Source of the DNA: Bacteroidota bacterium | GTDB lineage: Bacteria; Bacteroidota; Bacteroidia; Chitinophagales; Chitinophagaceae | Direction of reading: 5' to 3' | NCBI GenBank assembly: GCA_026391115.1 | Contig: JAPLER010000107.1 | Span: 27,228 to 32,713, forward strand | DNA: 5,486 nt | Part shown: positions 1-5,486 of the stretch, piece by piece | Position numbering within the stretch: position 1 is the first letter of the stretch | Layout of the letters: each line of letters opens with the position of its first letter | Position numbers and translations under genes: made by a program | The notes under the pieces: generated by a model | Database searches by the model: none | Told to the model about the DNA's origin: nothing | What the model saw: only the letters and a program-made list of their open reading frames with translations

Positions 1-484
1 GTTTTTGTGTTCTTATTGGGTAATTAGAGAATATACTTTTATCGAAGCAATAACTATAAAATCCATTTAAAGCATTCTCTATATTGTCATCATTTTTATT
101 CATCCATTTTGTAAAAGCAGTTTCAAGAGATTTTTCTTTTTTGATACAATAATGATGATGTAAAAAACTTACTAAGTGTATGGAATCAATGCTGTTAAAA
201 GTACGATGAACAAAGGATTTGAAATTGTTTTTCCATAAACCTTTTTCATCTAAATTCATAACAAAATCATAAGGCGTATTGTGCATACATTGCATTAGTT
301 TTTTGCAAGATGCAATAATTGTTTTTCTATTACCCCAAGCCAAAATTGCAGCAAAAAAACCTGCTATTTCTATGTCTTGTTTTAGTGTAAATAAATGAGG
401 AATTGAAATTGGATCATTCTCAATAAAATCTATATGATTGTACTGATTCACTTTTTTGTTTAAGAAGTCTTTTATTTCTTTCAT
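1..484 (-). CDS. TIGR02757/DUF2400 family protein, N-terminal part (truncated by window edge)
   Basis: Reading the minus strand from the ATG at 484 gives an open frame of 161 codons with no stop, running off the left edge. The product starts MKEIKDFLNKKVNQYNH. It then carries stretches I recognise from the TIGR02757 (DUF2400) family: FIENDPISIPH (about residues 20-30), DIEIAGFFAAILAWGNRK (37-54), TPYDFVMN (70-77) and FKSFVHRTFN (89-98). Family members are, from memory, about 230-260 residues, so roughly 70-100 C-terminal residues lie outside the window. The biochemical function of the family is not established and I do not assign one. There is no signal peptide or membrane segment in the visible part, so a cytoplasmic protein is likely. 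The gene is divergent from pdxH with 65 bases between the starts. The start is the first ATG of the frame and fits the family's N terminus. Family assignment is from motif memory, not a search. Confidence 0.85.
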   Translation of the reverse strand, partial: MKEIKDFLNKKVNQYNHIDFIENDPISIPHLFTLKQDIEIAGFFAAILAWGNRKTIIASCKKLMQCMHNTPYDFVMNLDEKGLWKNNFKSFVHRTFNSIDSIHLVSFLHHHYCIKKEKSLETAFTKWMNKNDDNIENALNGFYSYCFDKSIFSNYPIRTQK

Positions 485-549
485 TGACTTTTATCATAAA
501 ACACAGTTGCAAATGTGTTTACTTTTGTTGCAAATAAAATACTAATAGA
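485..549. promoter_or_regulatory. Divergent promoter region between the DUF2400 gene and pdxH
   Basis: This 65-base AT-rich spacer must hold the promoters of both flanking genes. On the plus strand TACTTTTG at 520-527 is an exact match to the Bacteroidota -7 box TAnnTTTG. It would place the pdxH transcript start near 534, about 15 bases before the ATG. No TTTG-type -33 box is found at the usual spacing. On the minus strand CACATTTG (517 down to 510) differs from the consensus by one base and lies about 25 bases before the DUF2400 ATG. Neither gene has a Shine-Dalgarno sequence, which is normal for this phylum. The two promoters would overlap, so the genes could compete or be co-regulated. Confidence 0.45.
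506..535. repeat. Direct repeat GTTGCAAAT, two copies 21 bases apart
   Basis: The nine bases GTTGCAAAT occur at 506-514 and again at 527-535. The start-to-start distance is 21 bases, about two helical turns, which would put both copies on the same face of the DNA. The first copy overlaps the weak minus-strand -7 box and the second overlaps the predicted pdxH transcript start. This layout would suit a regulator site. In AT-rich DNA a chance repeat is also possible, and no regulator is encoded nearby. Confidence 0.35.
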
Positions 550-1188
550 ATGAATATGTCAATTGCAGATATTAGAAAAGATTATACACTAAAATCGTTA
601 AGTGAAAATGATGTGTTGCACAATCCCGTTCAACAATTTGAAATATGGTGGAACGAAGCAGTAAATAGTGAAATTGATGAAGTAAATGCTATGACACTTG
701 CAACTGTAAAAGCCAATCATTCGCCAGTAGCTAGAATGGTGCTTTTAAAAGATTTTAGTACTGATGGCTTTACTTTTTTTACCAATTATTTAAGTGCCAA
801 AGGCGAACAATTATTTACGAATCCTAATGCAGCTATTTGTTTTTTTTGGAAAGAATTGCAACGCCAAGTAAGAATTGAAGGTGTTGTTGAAAATGTATCT
901 GAACAGGTGAGTGATGATTATTTTAATAGCAGACCTATAGGAAGTAAACTTGGTGCTTGGGCATCTCCACAAAGTAAGGTTGTTGCAAGTAGAAGTATAT
1001 TGGAAGAAAATGAAAAAAATTATAGCAAAGAATTTGGGAATGATATTAAAAGACCTGCACATTGGGGTGGGTATATTTTAAAACCAAATTATTTTGAATT
1101 TTGGCAGGGTAGAAGCAATAGACTACACGATAGAATTTGTTATACTTTGGAAAAAAATGAATGGCTTACAGCTAGACTTGCACCATAA
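550..1188 (+). CDS. pdxH: Pyridoxamine/pyridoxine 5'-phosphate oxidase (EC 1.4.3.5)
   Basis: The cytoplasmic FMN enzyme PdxH oxidises pyridoxamine or pyridoxine 5'-phosphate with O2 to pyridoxal 5'-phosphate, in vitamin B6 cofactor synthesis and salvage. At 212 residues the protein is full length and ends in the family's RLAP. Compared with E. coli PdxH from memory, the binding residues all align: substrate-binding RKDY at 9-12 (RREY in E. coli); FMN-binding RMVLLK 62-67, with K67 also contacting substrate; F77-T78 (YT); K84; Q106; substrate residues Y124, R128 and S132; Q141-S142; W185; and RLHDR 191-195, containing the substrate-binding Arg-x-His and an FMN-contacting Arg. Nothing suggests loss of activity. 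The start could be ATG 550 or ATG 556 (third codon); both give normal N termini and neither has a Shine-Dalgarno sequence. The gene appears monocistronic: divergent from the DUF2400 gene and convergent with the exporter, three bases after its stop. Confidence 0.97.
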   Translation: MNMSIADIRKDYTLKSLSENDVLHNPVQQFEIWWNEAVNSEIDEVNAMTLATVKANHSPVARMVLLKDFSTDGFTFFTNYLSAKGEQLFTNPNAAICFFWKELQRQVRIEGVVENVSEQVSDDYFNSRPIGSKLGAWASPQSKVVASRSILEENEKNYSKEFGNDIKRPAHWGGYILKPNYFEFWQGRSNRLHDRICYTLEKNEWLTARLAP

Positions 1189-1211
1189 AAATTAGTGTGA
1201 TGCAATTTTAT
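1178..1211 (+). terminator. Candidate weak intrinsic terminator of pdxH
   Basis: TTGCACCATA (1178-1187) can pair with TGTGATGCAA (1196-1205) around an 8-base loop. The stem has one C-A mismatch and one U-G wobble, and is followed by TTTTAT. The hairpin contains the pdxH stop codon and the end of the convergent exporter gene. In the plus-strand RNA a U-run follows the stem. In the minus-strand RNA the base run after the stem is not U-rich, so it should work only for pdxH. The stem is AT-rich and its strength is doubtful. Confidence 0.35.
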
Positions 1212-1848
1212 AATTCAAAGTTGCGTACCCCAACGAAAGGGCAAAAACTACTAAGATAATTCCTGAAATTTTATTGATAATGTGCAAATTGTGAGGCGTT
1301 AACTTGGGTCTTATTTTACCTGCTAATAAAACTTTTGCAATATCTGTTGATAAAACAAATAGCAAGCAGGTTGCATAAACCGTAATTAAATATGTTACAG
1401 GATGTGATATTCCAACAGTTTGGGTATGAATTTTAGTAGTTGCTGCCAACCAAAAAATAAATACACCTGGATTTAATAAATTCATAAAAAAGCCAGAGAC
1501 GAAAATTCCAATAAGCTGTCTTTTCTTAAATATTTTATCCTGTATAGCACCACTATCATCTATCATTACTTTTTTAAAAAACAAAGTATAAATACCAATA
1601 ATTAATAAAAAGCTACTACCACATATACCAATTATAGTTTGGTGTTTAACAGCTTGATCGAAAAGACTTGTGAGGAGGTTACAAACTAAAACTAACAATA
1701 CATCGCTAAAGGAAACTCCAGCTACAAATAGAAACCCACCTTTGTGTCCATTGTTCAAACTTTGTTTTATAATAGCAAAGATGATAGGACCAATGGAAAT
1801 GGCGAGTAGTAGTCCAAGCGTTAGTCCTGTTAGTAGTGCTTCTATCAT
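1192..1848 (-). CDS. LysE/RhtB-family amino acid (or small-molecule) exporter
   Basis: This is an inner-membrane transporter of 218 residues, the usual length for the LysE superfamily, whose characterised members export amino acids such as lysine, threonine and homoserine. Hydrophobic segments fall at about 2-27, 38-62, 69-91, 112-137, 150-176 and 191-212, giving the six helices of the family. Two family signatures are visible. One is the SIGPIIF motif in helix 1 followed by QSLNNGHKGG (29-38) and a GVSFSDV entry to helix 2. The other is GFFMNLLNPGVFIFWLA at 119-135, with the Asn-Pro typical of helix 4. A charged loop with many Lys and Asp residues lies at 92-111. I chose ATG 1848; the frame stays open to a TTG at 1854, two codons upstream, which would only add Met-Leu and is less likely. 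Substrate cannot be read from the sequence. The gene is convergent with pdxH and divergent from the secreted PHP protein. No regulator gene adjoins it. Confidence 0.9.
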   Translation of the reverse strand: MIEALLTGLTLGLLLAISIGPIIFAIIKQSLNNGHKGGFLFVAGVSFSDVLLVLVCNLLTSLFDQAVKHQTIIGICGSSFLLIIGIYTLFFKKVMIDDSGAIQDKIFKKRQLIGIFVSGFFMNLLNPGVFIFWLAATTKIHTQTVGISHPVTYLITVYATCLLFVLSTDIAKVLLAGKIRPKLTPHNLHIINKISGIILVVFALSLGYATLNYKIASH

Positions 1849-1990
1849 TAGCAATATTTATGCGTGGTGAAAATAAGGTAATTGTTTTCTCAAAGTAAGA
1901 TACTGGAAAATTTCCCCTGTAATACTTTAATTTATTTTTTTAAGATTACTTAATGATATTTGCCGACTACATTAACCTCATATTGTCATA
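1849..1990. promoter_or_regulatory. Divergent promoter region between exporter and secreted PHP gene
   Basis: The 142-base spacer has no convincing gene. For the plus-strand gene, GATATTTG at 1955-1962, followed by CC, differs from the Bacteroidota -7 consensus TAnnTTTG at one base. It predicts a transcript start near 1969 and a leader of about 20 bases. An A/T-rich tract (1927-1945) lies upstream, without a clear -33 TTTG. For the exporter, TTACTTTG on the minus strand (1898 down to 1891) is a one-mismatch candidate. A short inverted repeat, GGAAA-A-TTTCC (1905-1915), sits between them. No Shine-Dalgarno sequence is seen before either start. Confidence 0.35.
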
Positions 1991-4900
1991 ATGAAATTAT
2001 TTTTAAAGTTAGTTTTACTAACGGTGCTTTCTATTAACTATACCTATAGTCAAACACCAGTGAGTATGGCAAATCAAAGTGGATTAAGCCATACAGAGAA
2101 TTTTGCTGATATTAATAATTGGGTATTTAATACCACTAGCAATAATGGAACTTTTATTGCTGGTATTGGCTCTCAAGCTTGGAAAGGAGTTGATGTGTTA
2201 ACAACTGCTCCTGCAGTTCCAAATGGAAATCGAGTTACTACATTGTCTAATTTTTTTCAAACCCCAAGTGGTAGTGGTGTACCAATTTATAGTGGTGGAA
2301 TTTATAAAGGCAACCAATCTATATTTATGTTATCAACAGGTTCAACAGATAACTCATCGTCAGTTGCTTTTGATTTTTTTATGGATTTTACTGGTGTAAA
2401 TGCTGGTACCTTAAGTTTTGATTGGGCATCGCTAAATAATAATAATGGTAATAGAATGGGTAGTTTGCGTGTATATGCAAGTACAGATGGAGTAAGCTAT
2501 ACAGAAATAACAGCAGCACAAGTTTTAAATTTTGTTAACTTCAGCCCAACTGCTGGCAGTATTACAAATGTTGCTTTGCCTAGTAGTTTTAGTGGCAGTG
2601 CTACAGCACGTTTACGTTTTTATTATCATAATGGAAGTGGTGGTAGTGCTGGTTCTCGCCCAAGAATTAATATAGATAATGTTAAGGTTACTGCACTTTC
2701 AACAATTGCATGTGTAGCACCAACTGCACAACCAACAGGTTTTTCATTAGGTACAGTTTTATATAACACCATTAATTTTTCTTTTGCTGCAGCTAGCCCA
2801 GCACCACAAAATTATTTGGTGATTATGAGTAAAAATAATTCTTTGAGTAGTAACCCTGTAAATCTTACTGGATATAATATTGGCGACAATTTGGGTGATG
2901 GAACTGTTGTAGCAATTACAAATAATACTAATGTTACAGTTACAGGATTAACCAACTCTACAACATATTATTTTTACATATTCTCAATGAATAATACTTG
3001 TACTGGTGGACCTATTTATTATGGAATAAATCCATTAACAGGTAGTGCAATAACACTTGCAGGTCAATTGCCTTGTGTGGCACCTATAACTCAACCTACA
3101 AACTTAGTTTTTTCAAATATAACAACTACAAGCATTACAGGAAATTTCACAGCTGCTGCAAATACCAATGAATATTTAATTATTCGTTCTACATCACCAA
3201 TATTTACAGGTACATTAAATAATGGAACTACTTATAATGGAGGCAATTTTTTAGGCAATGGTAGTGTTGTTACAAGAACAGCAGGAACAACATTTACTGC
3301 AAATAATTTAACTAGTGGACTTACTTATTATTTTTTTGTATTTGGATTGAATAATCAAAGTTGCAATGCTGGCCCAGCATATAACTCTTTAAATCCACTA
3401 ACATTAAGTGCCACAACAGTTGCATTGCCAACTTGTGTTGCACCTGCAACACAACCTACACAGTTAAATCTTGTGGCAAATAGCATTTCTGTAAATGGCT
3501 ATTTTTTAGCTTCGTCTAGTGCTGATGGTTATATAGTTTTAAGAAATGCCACTTCTACTTTAAGCAATTTTCCAGTGAATGGAACAAATTATGCAAATGG
3601 CTCAACACTTGGTACTGCAATAGTTGTGGCCAACATTAGTGCTACTGCTTTTGTAGATAATAATTTAACAGCAAGTACTACATATTATTATTTTGTTTTT
3701 GCAAAAAATAGTATTTGCAGCGGAACTTCGCCAACTTATTTAATTACAAATCCATTAATAGCAAGTACAGCAACAACTGCTGCTGCAACAAGTAATTATT
3801 ATTTTGGCAACTTGCATGCACATTCTTTTTATAGTGATGGTAATAAAGACAATTCAAGTTTAACTCCAGCTGATGATTATGCTTATGCGAAAAACTCTCT
3901 TTGTATGGATTTTTTAGGTATTTCAGAGCATAATCATTCAAGTGCAGGAATGTTATTAGGTAATTATCCTTTAGGATTAAATCAAGCTGCTGCTGCAACA
4001 ACTTCTGGTTTTTTAGCTTTATATGGAATGGAATATGGTGTTATCAGTAACGGTGGTCACGTTTTAATTTATGGTAGCAATAAATTGTTTGGTTGGGAGC
4101 CAGGAAATTACAATACCTATGTGGCATTAAGCAATTACACTGGAACTCCTGAAAGTGATGGTAGTACTGGTTTGTTTAGAGTAATAAACAATATGAATAA
4201 CAGTGGATCAAATGTATTTGCTTCATTAGCTCATCCTGATTTTTCAGATTATAATAATCTTTCAAATGTAGTTTATAATGCTGTTGCAGATAGTGCTATG
4301 CGTGGCTGTGCAGTAGCAAGTGGCCCTGCTTTTTCTACTAACACAACCTATAACGATCCTCCAAGTTCTTTTGCATATTTAGACTATTATTTAAAAATGC
4401 TTTCCAAAGGTTATCACATTGGACCATTTATGGATCATGATACACACTATACCAATTTTGGACGAAGTAACAATAACAGACTTGGCGTTATTTCTACTTC
4501 TTTAAACTCAAGCGACTTTTACACGGCCATAAAAAATAGAAATTTTTATGCTAGTGAAGATTGTGATACAAGAGTAAATTTTACATTGAATAATGAAAAA
4601 ATGGGAAGCATTTTGTCTGGTTCAAACCCACCCGCAATAAGCGTTTATGCAATTGATCCTACAACACCTACAGCTACACCTTCAATAAAAATTATGTATG
4701 GAGTATTGGGTAGTGCCGTACTACCTGTTCAAGTTGCAAATGCTAGTGGTAATACAATTTCATACACAGATAATTTATTGGCTAATGGTATAACAGGTTA
4801 TTATTATGCAGATATAACAATTGCTGGAAACAGAACAGTTACATCGCCAATATGGTACACAAAAACTGGAAGCCTGCCAGTAACACTTTTAAATTTTACT

Positions 4901-5422
4901 GCTCTTGCTAACAGTAATAGAACAGTACAATTGCAATGGCAAACAACAAAAGAAATCAACAACGAAAAATTTGTAATTGAAAAATCAATTGATGGTATAA
5001 ATTTTAAATATTTCAATACCATTTTAGCAAAAAATGATAAGGTAAATAATTATACAATTATTGACGAACAACCAAATGAAGGAATAAATTATTATAGATT
5101 AAAACAAATTGATAAGGGTGGTAAGTACAGTTATTCAAATATTGTGGCAGCTAATCTAAAAGCTAGCAATATCAATGGTTTTAGCTTAGTACAAAATCCA
5201 GTTGCTGATGTAGTTAAAATGAATGTTAATGCTGTGCAATCTGAAGCTGCCAAGATTATTGTAACAGATGTTTATGGAAGAACTGTGCAAATGGGAAATA
5301 TTAATTTGGTAAAGGGTTTTCAAACCAATAGTATATGGGTAAACCAATTAGCTAGGGGTAATTATATGATAAGTTTGGTATTGCATAATGAAGTGATAAC
5401 AACAAGATTTATTAAAATGTAG
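1991..5422 (+). CDS. Secreted multidomain PHP-family metallohydrolase with Fn3-like repeats and T9SS type A sorting domain
   Basis: The protein has 1143 residues and is exported by Sec, then across the outer membrane by type IX secretion. Domain order: signal peptide 1-20 (Lys start, hydrophobic core, likely cleavage TYS|QTP); a Gly/Ser/Asn-rich region 28-236, probably a beta-sandwich, ending in RINIDNVKV and not assigned to a family; three Fn3-like repeats 241-600; a PHP catalytic domain about 604-865; a beta-rich domain about 866-960 ending TSPIWYT; the linker LPVTLLNFTA (962-971) opening another Fn3-like module to about 1055; and a sorting domain 1065-1143. The catalytic class is a metal-dependent phosphoesterase or related hydrolase resembling CehA/McbA-type PHP proteins; the substrate is unknown. 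Similar architectures occur, as I recall, in other Bacteroidota such as Hymenobacter. The composition is rich in Asn, Ser and Thr, as is common for secreted surface proteins. ATG 1991 is chosen because it begins the signal peptide. The gene stands alone, so neighbours give no clue to substrate. Confidence 0.93.
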   Translation: MKLFLKLVLLTVLSINYTYSQTPVSMANQSGLSHTENFADINNWVFNTTSNNGTFIAGIGSQAWKGVDVLTTAPAVPNGNRVTTLSNFFQTPSGSGVPIYSGGIYKGNQSIFMLSTGSTDNSSSVAFDFFMDFTGVNAGTLSFDWASLNNNNGNRMGSLRVYASTDGVSYTEITAAQVLNFVNFSPTAGSITNVALPSSFSGSATARLRFYYHNGSGGSAGSRPRINIDNVKVTALSTIACVAPTAQPTGFSLGTVLYNTINFSFAAASPAPQNYLVIMSKNNSLSSNPVNLTGYNIGDNLGDGTVVAITNNTNVTVTGLTNSTTYYFYIFSMNNTCTGGPIYYGINPLTGSAITLAGQLPCVAPITQPTNLVFSNITTTSITGNFTAAANTNEYLIIRSTSPIFTGTLNNGTTYNGGNFLGNGSVVTRTAGTTFTANNLTSGLTYYFFVFGLNNQSCNAGPAYNSLNPLTLSATTVALPTCVAPATQPTQLNLVANSISVNGYFLASSSADGYIVLRNATSTLSNFPVNGTNYANGSTLGTAIVVANISATAFVDNNLTASTTYYYFVFAKNSICSGTSPTYLITNPLIASTATTAAATSNYYFGNLHAHSFYSDGNKDNSSLTPADDYAYAKNSLCMDFLGISEHNHSSAGMLLGNYPLGLNQAAAATTSGFLALYGMEYGVISNGGHVLIYGSNKLFGWEPGNYNTYVALSNYTGTPESDGSTGLFRVINNMNNSGSNVFASLAHPDFSDYNNLSNVVYNAVADSAMRGCAVASGPAFSTNTTYNDPPSSFAYLDYYLKMLSKGYHIGPFMDHDTHYTNFGRSNNNRLGVISTSLNSSDFYTAIKNRNFYASEDCDTRVNFTLNNEKMGSILSGSNPPAISVYAIDPTTPTATPSIKIMYGVLGSAVLPVQVANASGNTISYTDNLLANGITGYYYADITIAGNRTVTSPIWYTKTGSLPVTLLNFTALANSNRTVQLQWQTTKEINNEKFVIEKSIDGINFKYFNTILAKNDKVNNYTIIDEQPNEGINYYRLKQIDKGGKYSYSNIVAANLKASNINGFSLVQNPVADVVKMNVNAVQSEAAKIIVTDVYGRTVQMGNINLVKGFQTNSIWVNQLARGNYMISLVLHNEVITTRFIKM
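2711..3790 (+). repeat. Three tandem fibronectin-III-like protein repeats (about 120 residues each)
   Basis: The units start at 2711, 3074 and 3434 (residues 241, 362 and 482). Each opens with the same phrase, CVAP-x-x-QPT. Each then carries a Y-[IL]-V/I-strand, an NGT/TxY...G..LG.G..VV block, an N-LT...TTYYF[FY]VF strand and an ending of the type C..GP.Y...NPL..SA.T. The late cysteine is at 337, 458 and 576, which is 96, 96 and 94 residues after the opening cysteine. Synonymous positions differ among the units, for example in the codons of CVAP and QPT, so the duplications are old and not recent expansions. Such modules probably space the enzyme from its N-terminal domain or bind glycans or the surface; the role is inference. 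Confidence 0.9.
3800..4585 (+). other. PHP catalytic domain within the secreted protein
   Basis: Residues 604-865 carry the ordered metal ligands of a PHP (polymerase and histidinol phosphatase) fold: H609 and H611 in NLHAHS, D616 in YSDG, H647 in GISEHNH, E681 in LYGMEY, H690 in GGHVLIYG, H748 in SLAHPD, and D817 and H819 in DHDTH. That makes nine positions, the set known from trinuclear-metal PHP enzymes such as YcdX and YciV, with the five-residue step from the second His to Asp that I recall for YciV. Motif II reads Ser-Glu-His in place of the more common Thr-Asp-His. The mapping is by eye from motif order; no structure or alignment was run. A complete ligand set argues for an active hydrolase. 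Confidence 0.85.
5183..5419 (+). other. T9SS type A C-terminal sorting domain
   Basis: Residues 1065-1143 fit the type A T9SS sorting signal: the QNP motif near its start (1068-1070), the strand IIVTDVYGRTV (1089-1099), an L..G.....W...LA.GNY.ISL segment (1106-1129), and the closing TTRFIKM. In known systems this domain directs a folded protein through the outer-membrane translocon and is then cleaved, leaving the cargo attached to surface lipopolysaccharide or released. This fixes the enzyme's place of action outside the cell and places the organism in the Bacteroidota. Confidence 0.95.
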
Positions 5423-5423
5423 T

Positions 5424-5486
5424 CTATTGTTCATACTCATCATTTTCTATATTCATTCTTGCCGAAATGTCTTTTAAATTGCTTAA
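5424..5486 (-). CDS. C-terminal end of an unidentified protein (truncated by window edge)
   Basis: On the minus strand one frame is open from the right edge to a TAG at 5426-5424. It encodes 20 residues ending DISARMNIENDEYEQ. The other two minus-strand frames are closed by stops within this stretch. The charged, acidic tail looks like a natural C terminus. The stop lies one base from the stop of the secreted PHP gene, matching the tight convergent arrangement of pdxH and the exporter. Twenty residues are too few to name a family. An alternative is that this is non-coding spacer that happens to be open. Confidence 0.5.
   Translation of the reverse strand, partial: LSNLKDISARMNIENDEYEQ

Noticed and set aside
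840..847. Run of eight T in pdxH as a possible phase-variation tract
   Set aside because: It encodes the conserved CFFW segment with common Phe codons in an AT-rich genome, the frame is intact, and a housekeeping cofactor enzyme is an unlikely phase-variable gene.
811..1062. Minus-strand open frame inside pdxH
   Set aside because: It lies wholly antisense to well-conserved pdxH codons, and its Phe/Ile/Lys-rich product looks like a shadow of AT-rich coding sequence.
1852..1854. TTG as the exporter start
   Set aside because: An ATG lies two codons downstream and gives the normal family N terminus, and no Shine-Dalgarno sequence favours the TTG.
1670..1870. Plus-strand open frame opposite the start of the exporter
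   Set aside because: It is antisense to the first helices of a clear LysE-family gene, has a low-complexity Ser/Pro/Asn composition and resembles no known family.
2711..3790. Tandem repeats as a recent DNA-level expansion or mobile unit
   Set aside because: The units match in protein motifs but differ widely at synonymous sites, so they are old protein-domain duplications.
3744..4001. Minus-strand open frame opposite the repeat/PHP junction
   Set aside because: The Leu/Gln/His-rich product mirrors Ala/Asn-rich codons of the sense gene and has no recognisable features.
4804..5022. Minus-strand open frame opposite the C-terminal region of the secreted protein
   Set aside because: It is fully antisense to the conserved linker and Fn3-like module, with no domain and no promoter.
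5397..5431. AACAA...TTGTT inverted repeat at the end of the secreted protein gene as a terminator
   Set aside because: Only five pairs, all but one A-T, with a loop of over twenty bases and no U-run after it on either strand.

Overview
The window is AT-rich, roughly one third G+C by eye. It comes from a member of the Bacteroidota. The strongest sign is a large secreted protein ending in a type A type IX secretion (T9SS) sorting domain, a system confined to that phylum. A TIGR02757/DUF2400-type gene, upstream regions without Shine-Dalgarno sequences, and TAnnTTTG-like promoter boxes all agree. The domain style, including the LPVTLLNFTA linker before the sorting domain, suggests a Chitinophagaceae- or Flavobacteriia-like lineage, but this finer placement is only inference.

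Five genes or gene fragments strictly alternate in direction. From the left: (1) the N-terminal two thirds or so of a DUF2400 protein on the minus strand, cut by the window edge; (2) a complete pdxH for pyridoxamine 5'-phosphate oxidase on the plus strand; (3) a LysE/RhtB-family six-helix exporter on the minus strand; (4) a 1143-residue secreted protein on the plus strand, with an N-terminal beta-rich domain, three tandem fibronectin-III-like repeats, a PHP metallo-phosphoesterase domain and a T9SS tail; (5) the last 20 codons of an unidentified minus-strand gene at the right edge. Genes 1/2 and 3/4 are divergent, sharing upstream regions of 65 and 142 bases. Genes 2/3 and 4/5 are convergent, with only 3 and 1 bases between stop codons.

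No two adjacent genes run the same way, so no operon can be argued, and the products have no evident shared pathway: vitamin B6 cofactor synthesis, small-molecule export and an extracellular hydrolase. I see no mobile element, CRISPR array, RNA gene or defence system. The item most worth pursuing is the secreted PHP protein. Its nine expected metal ligands all appear present, its substrate is unknown, and its repeats each carry a matching pair of cysteines.
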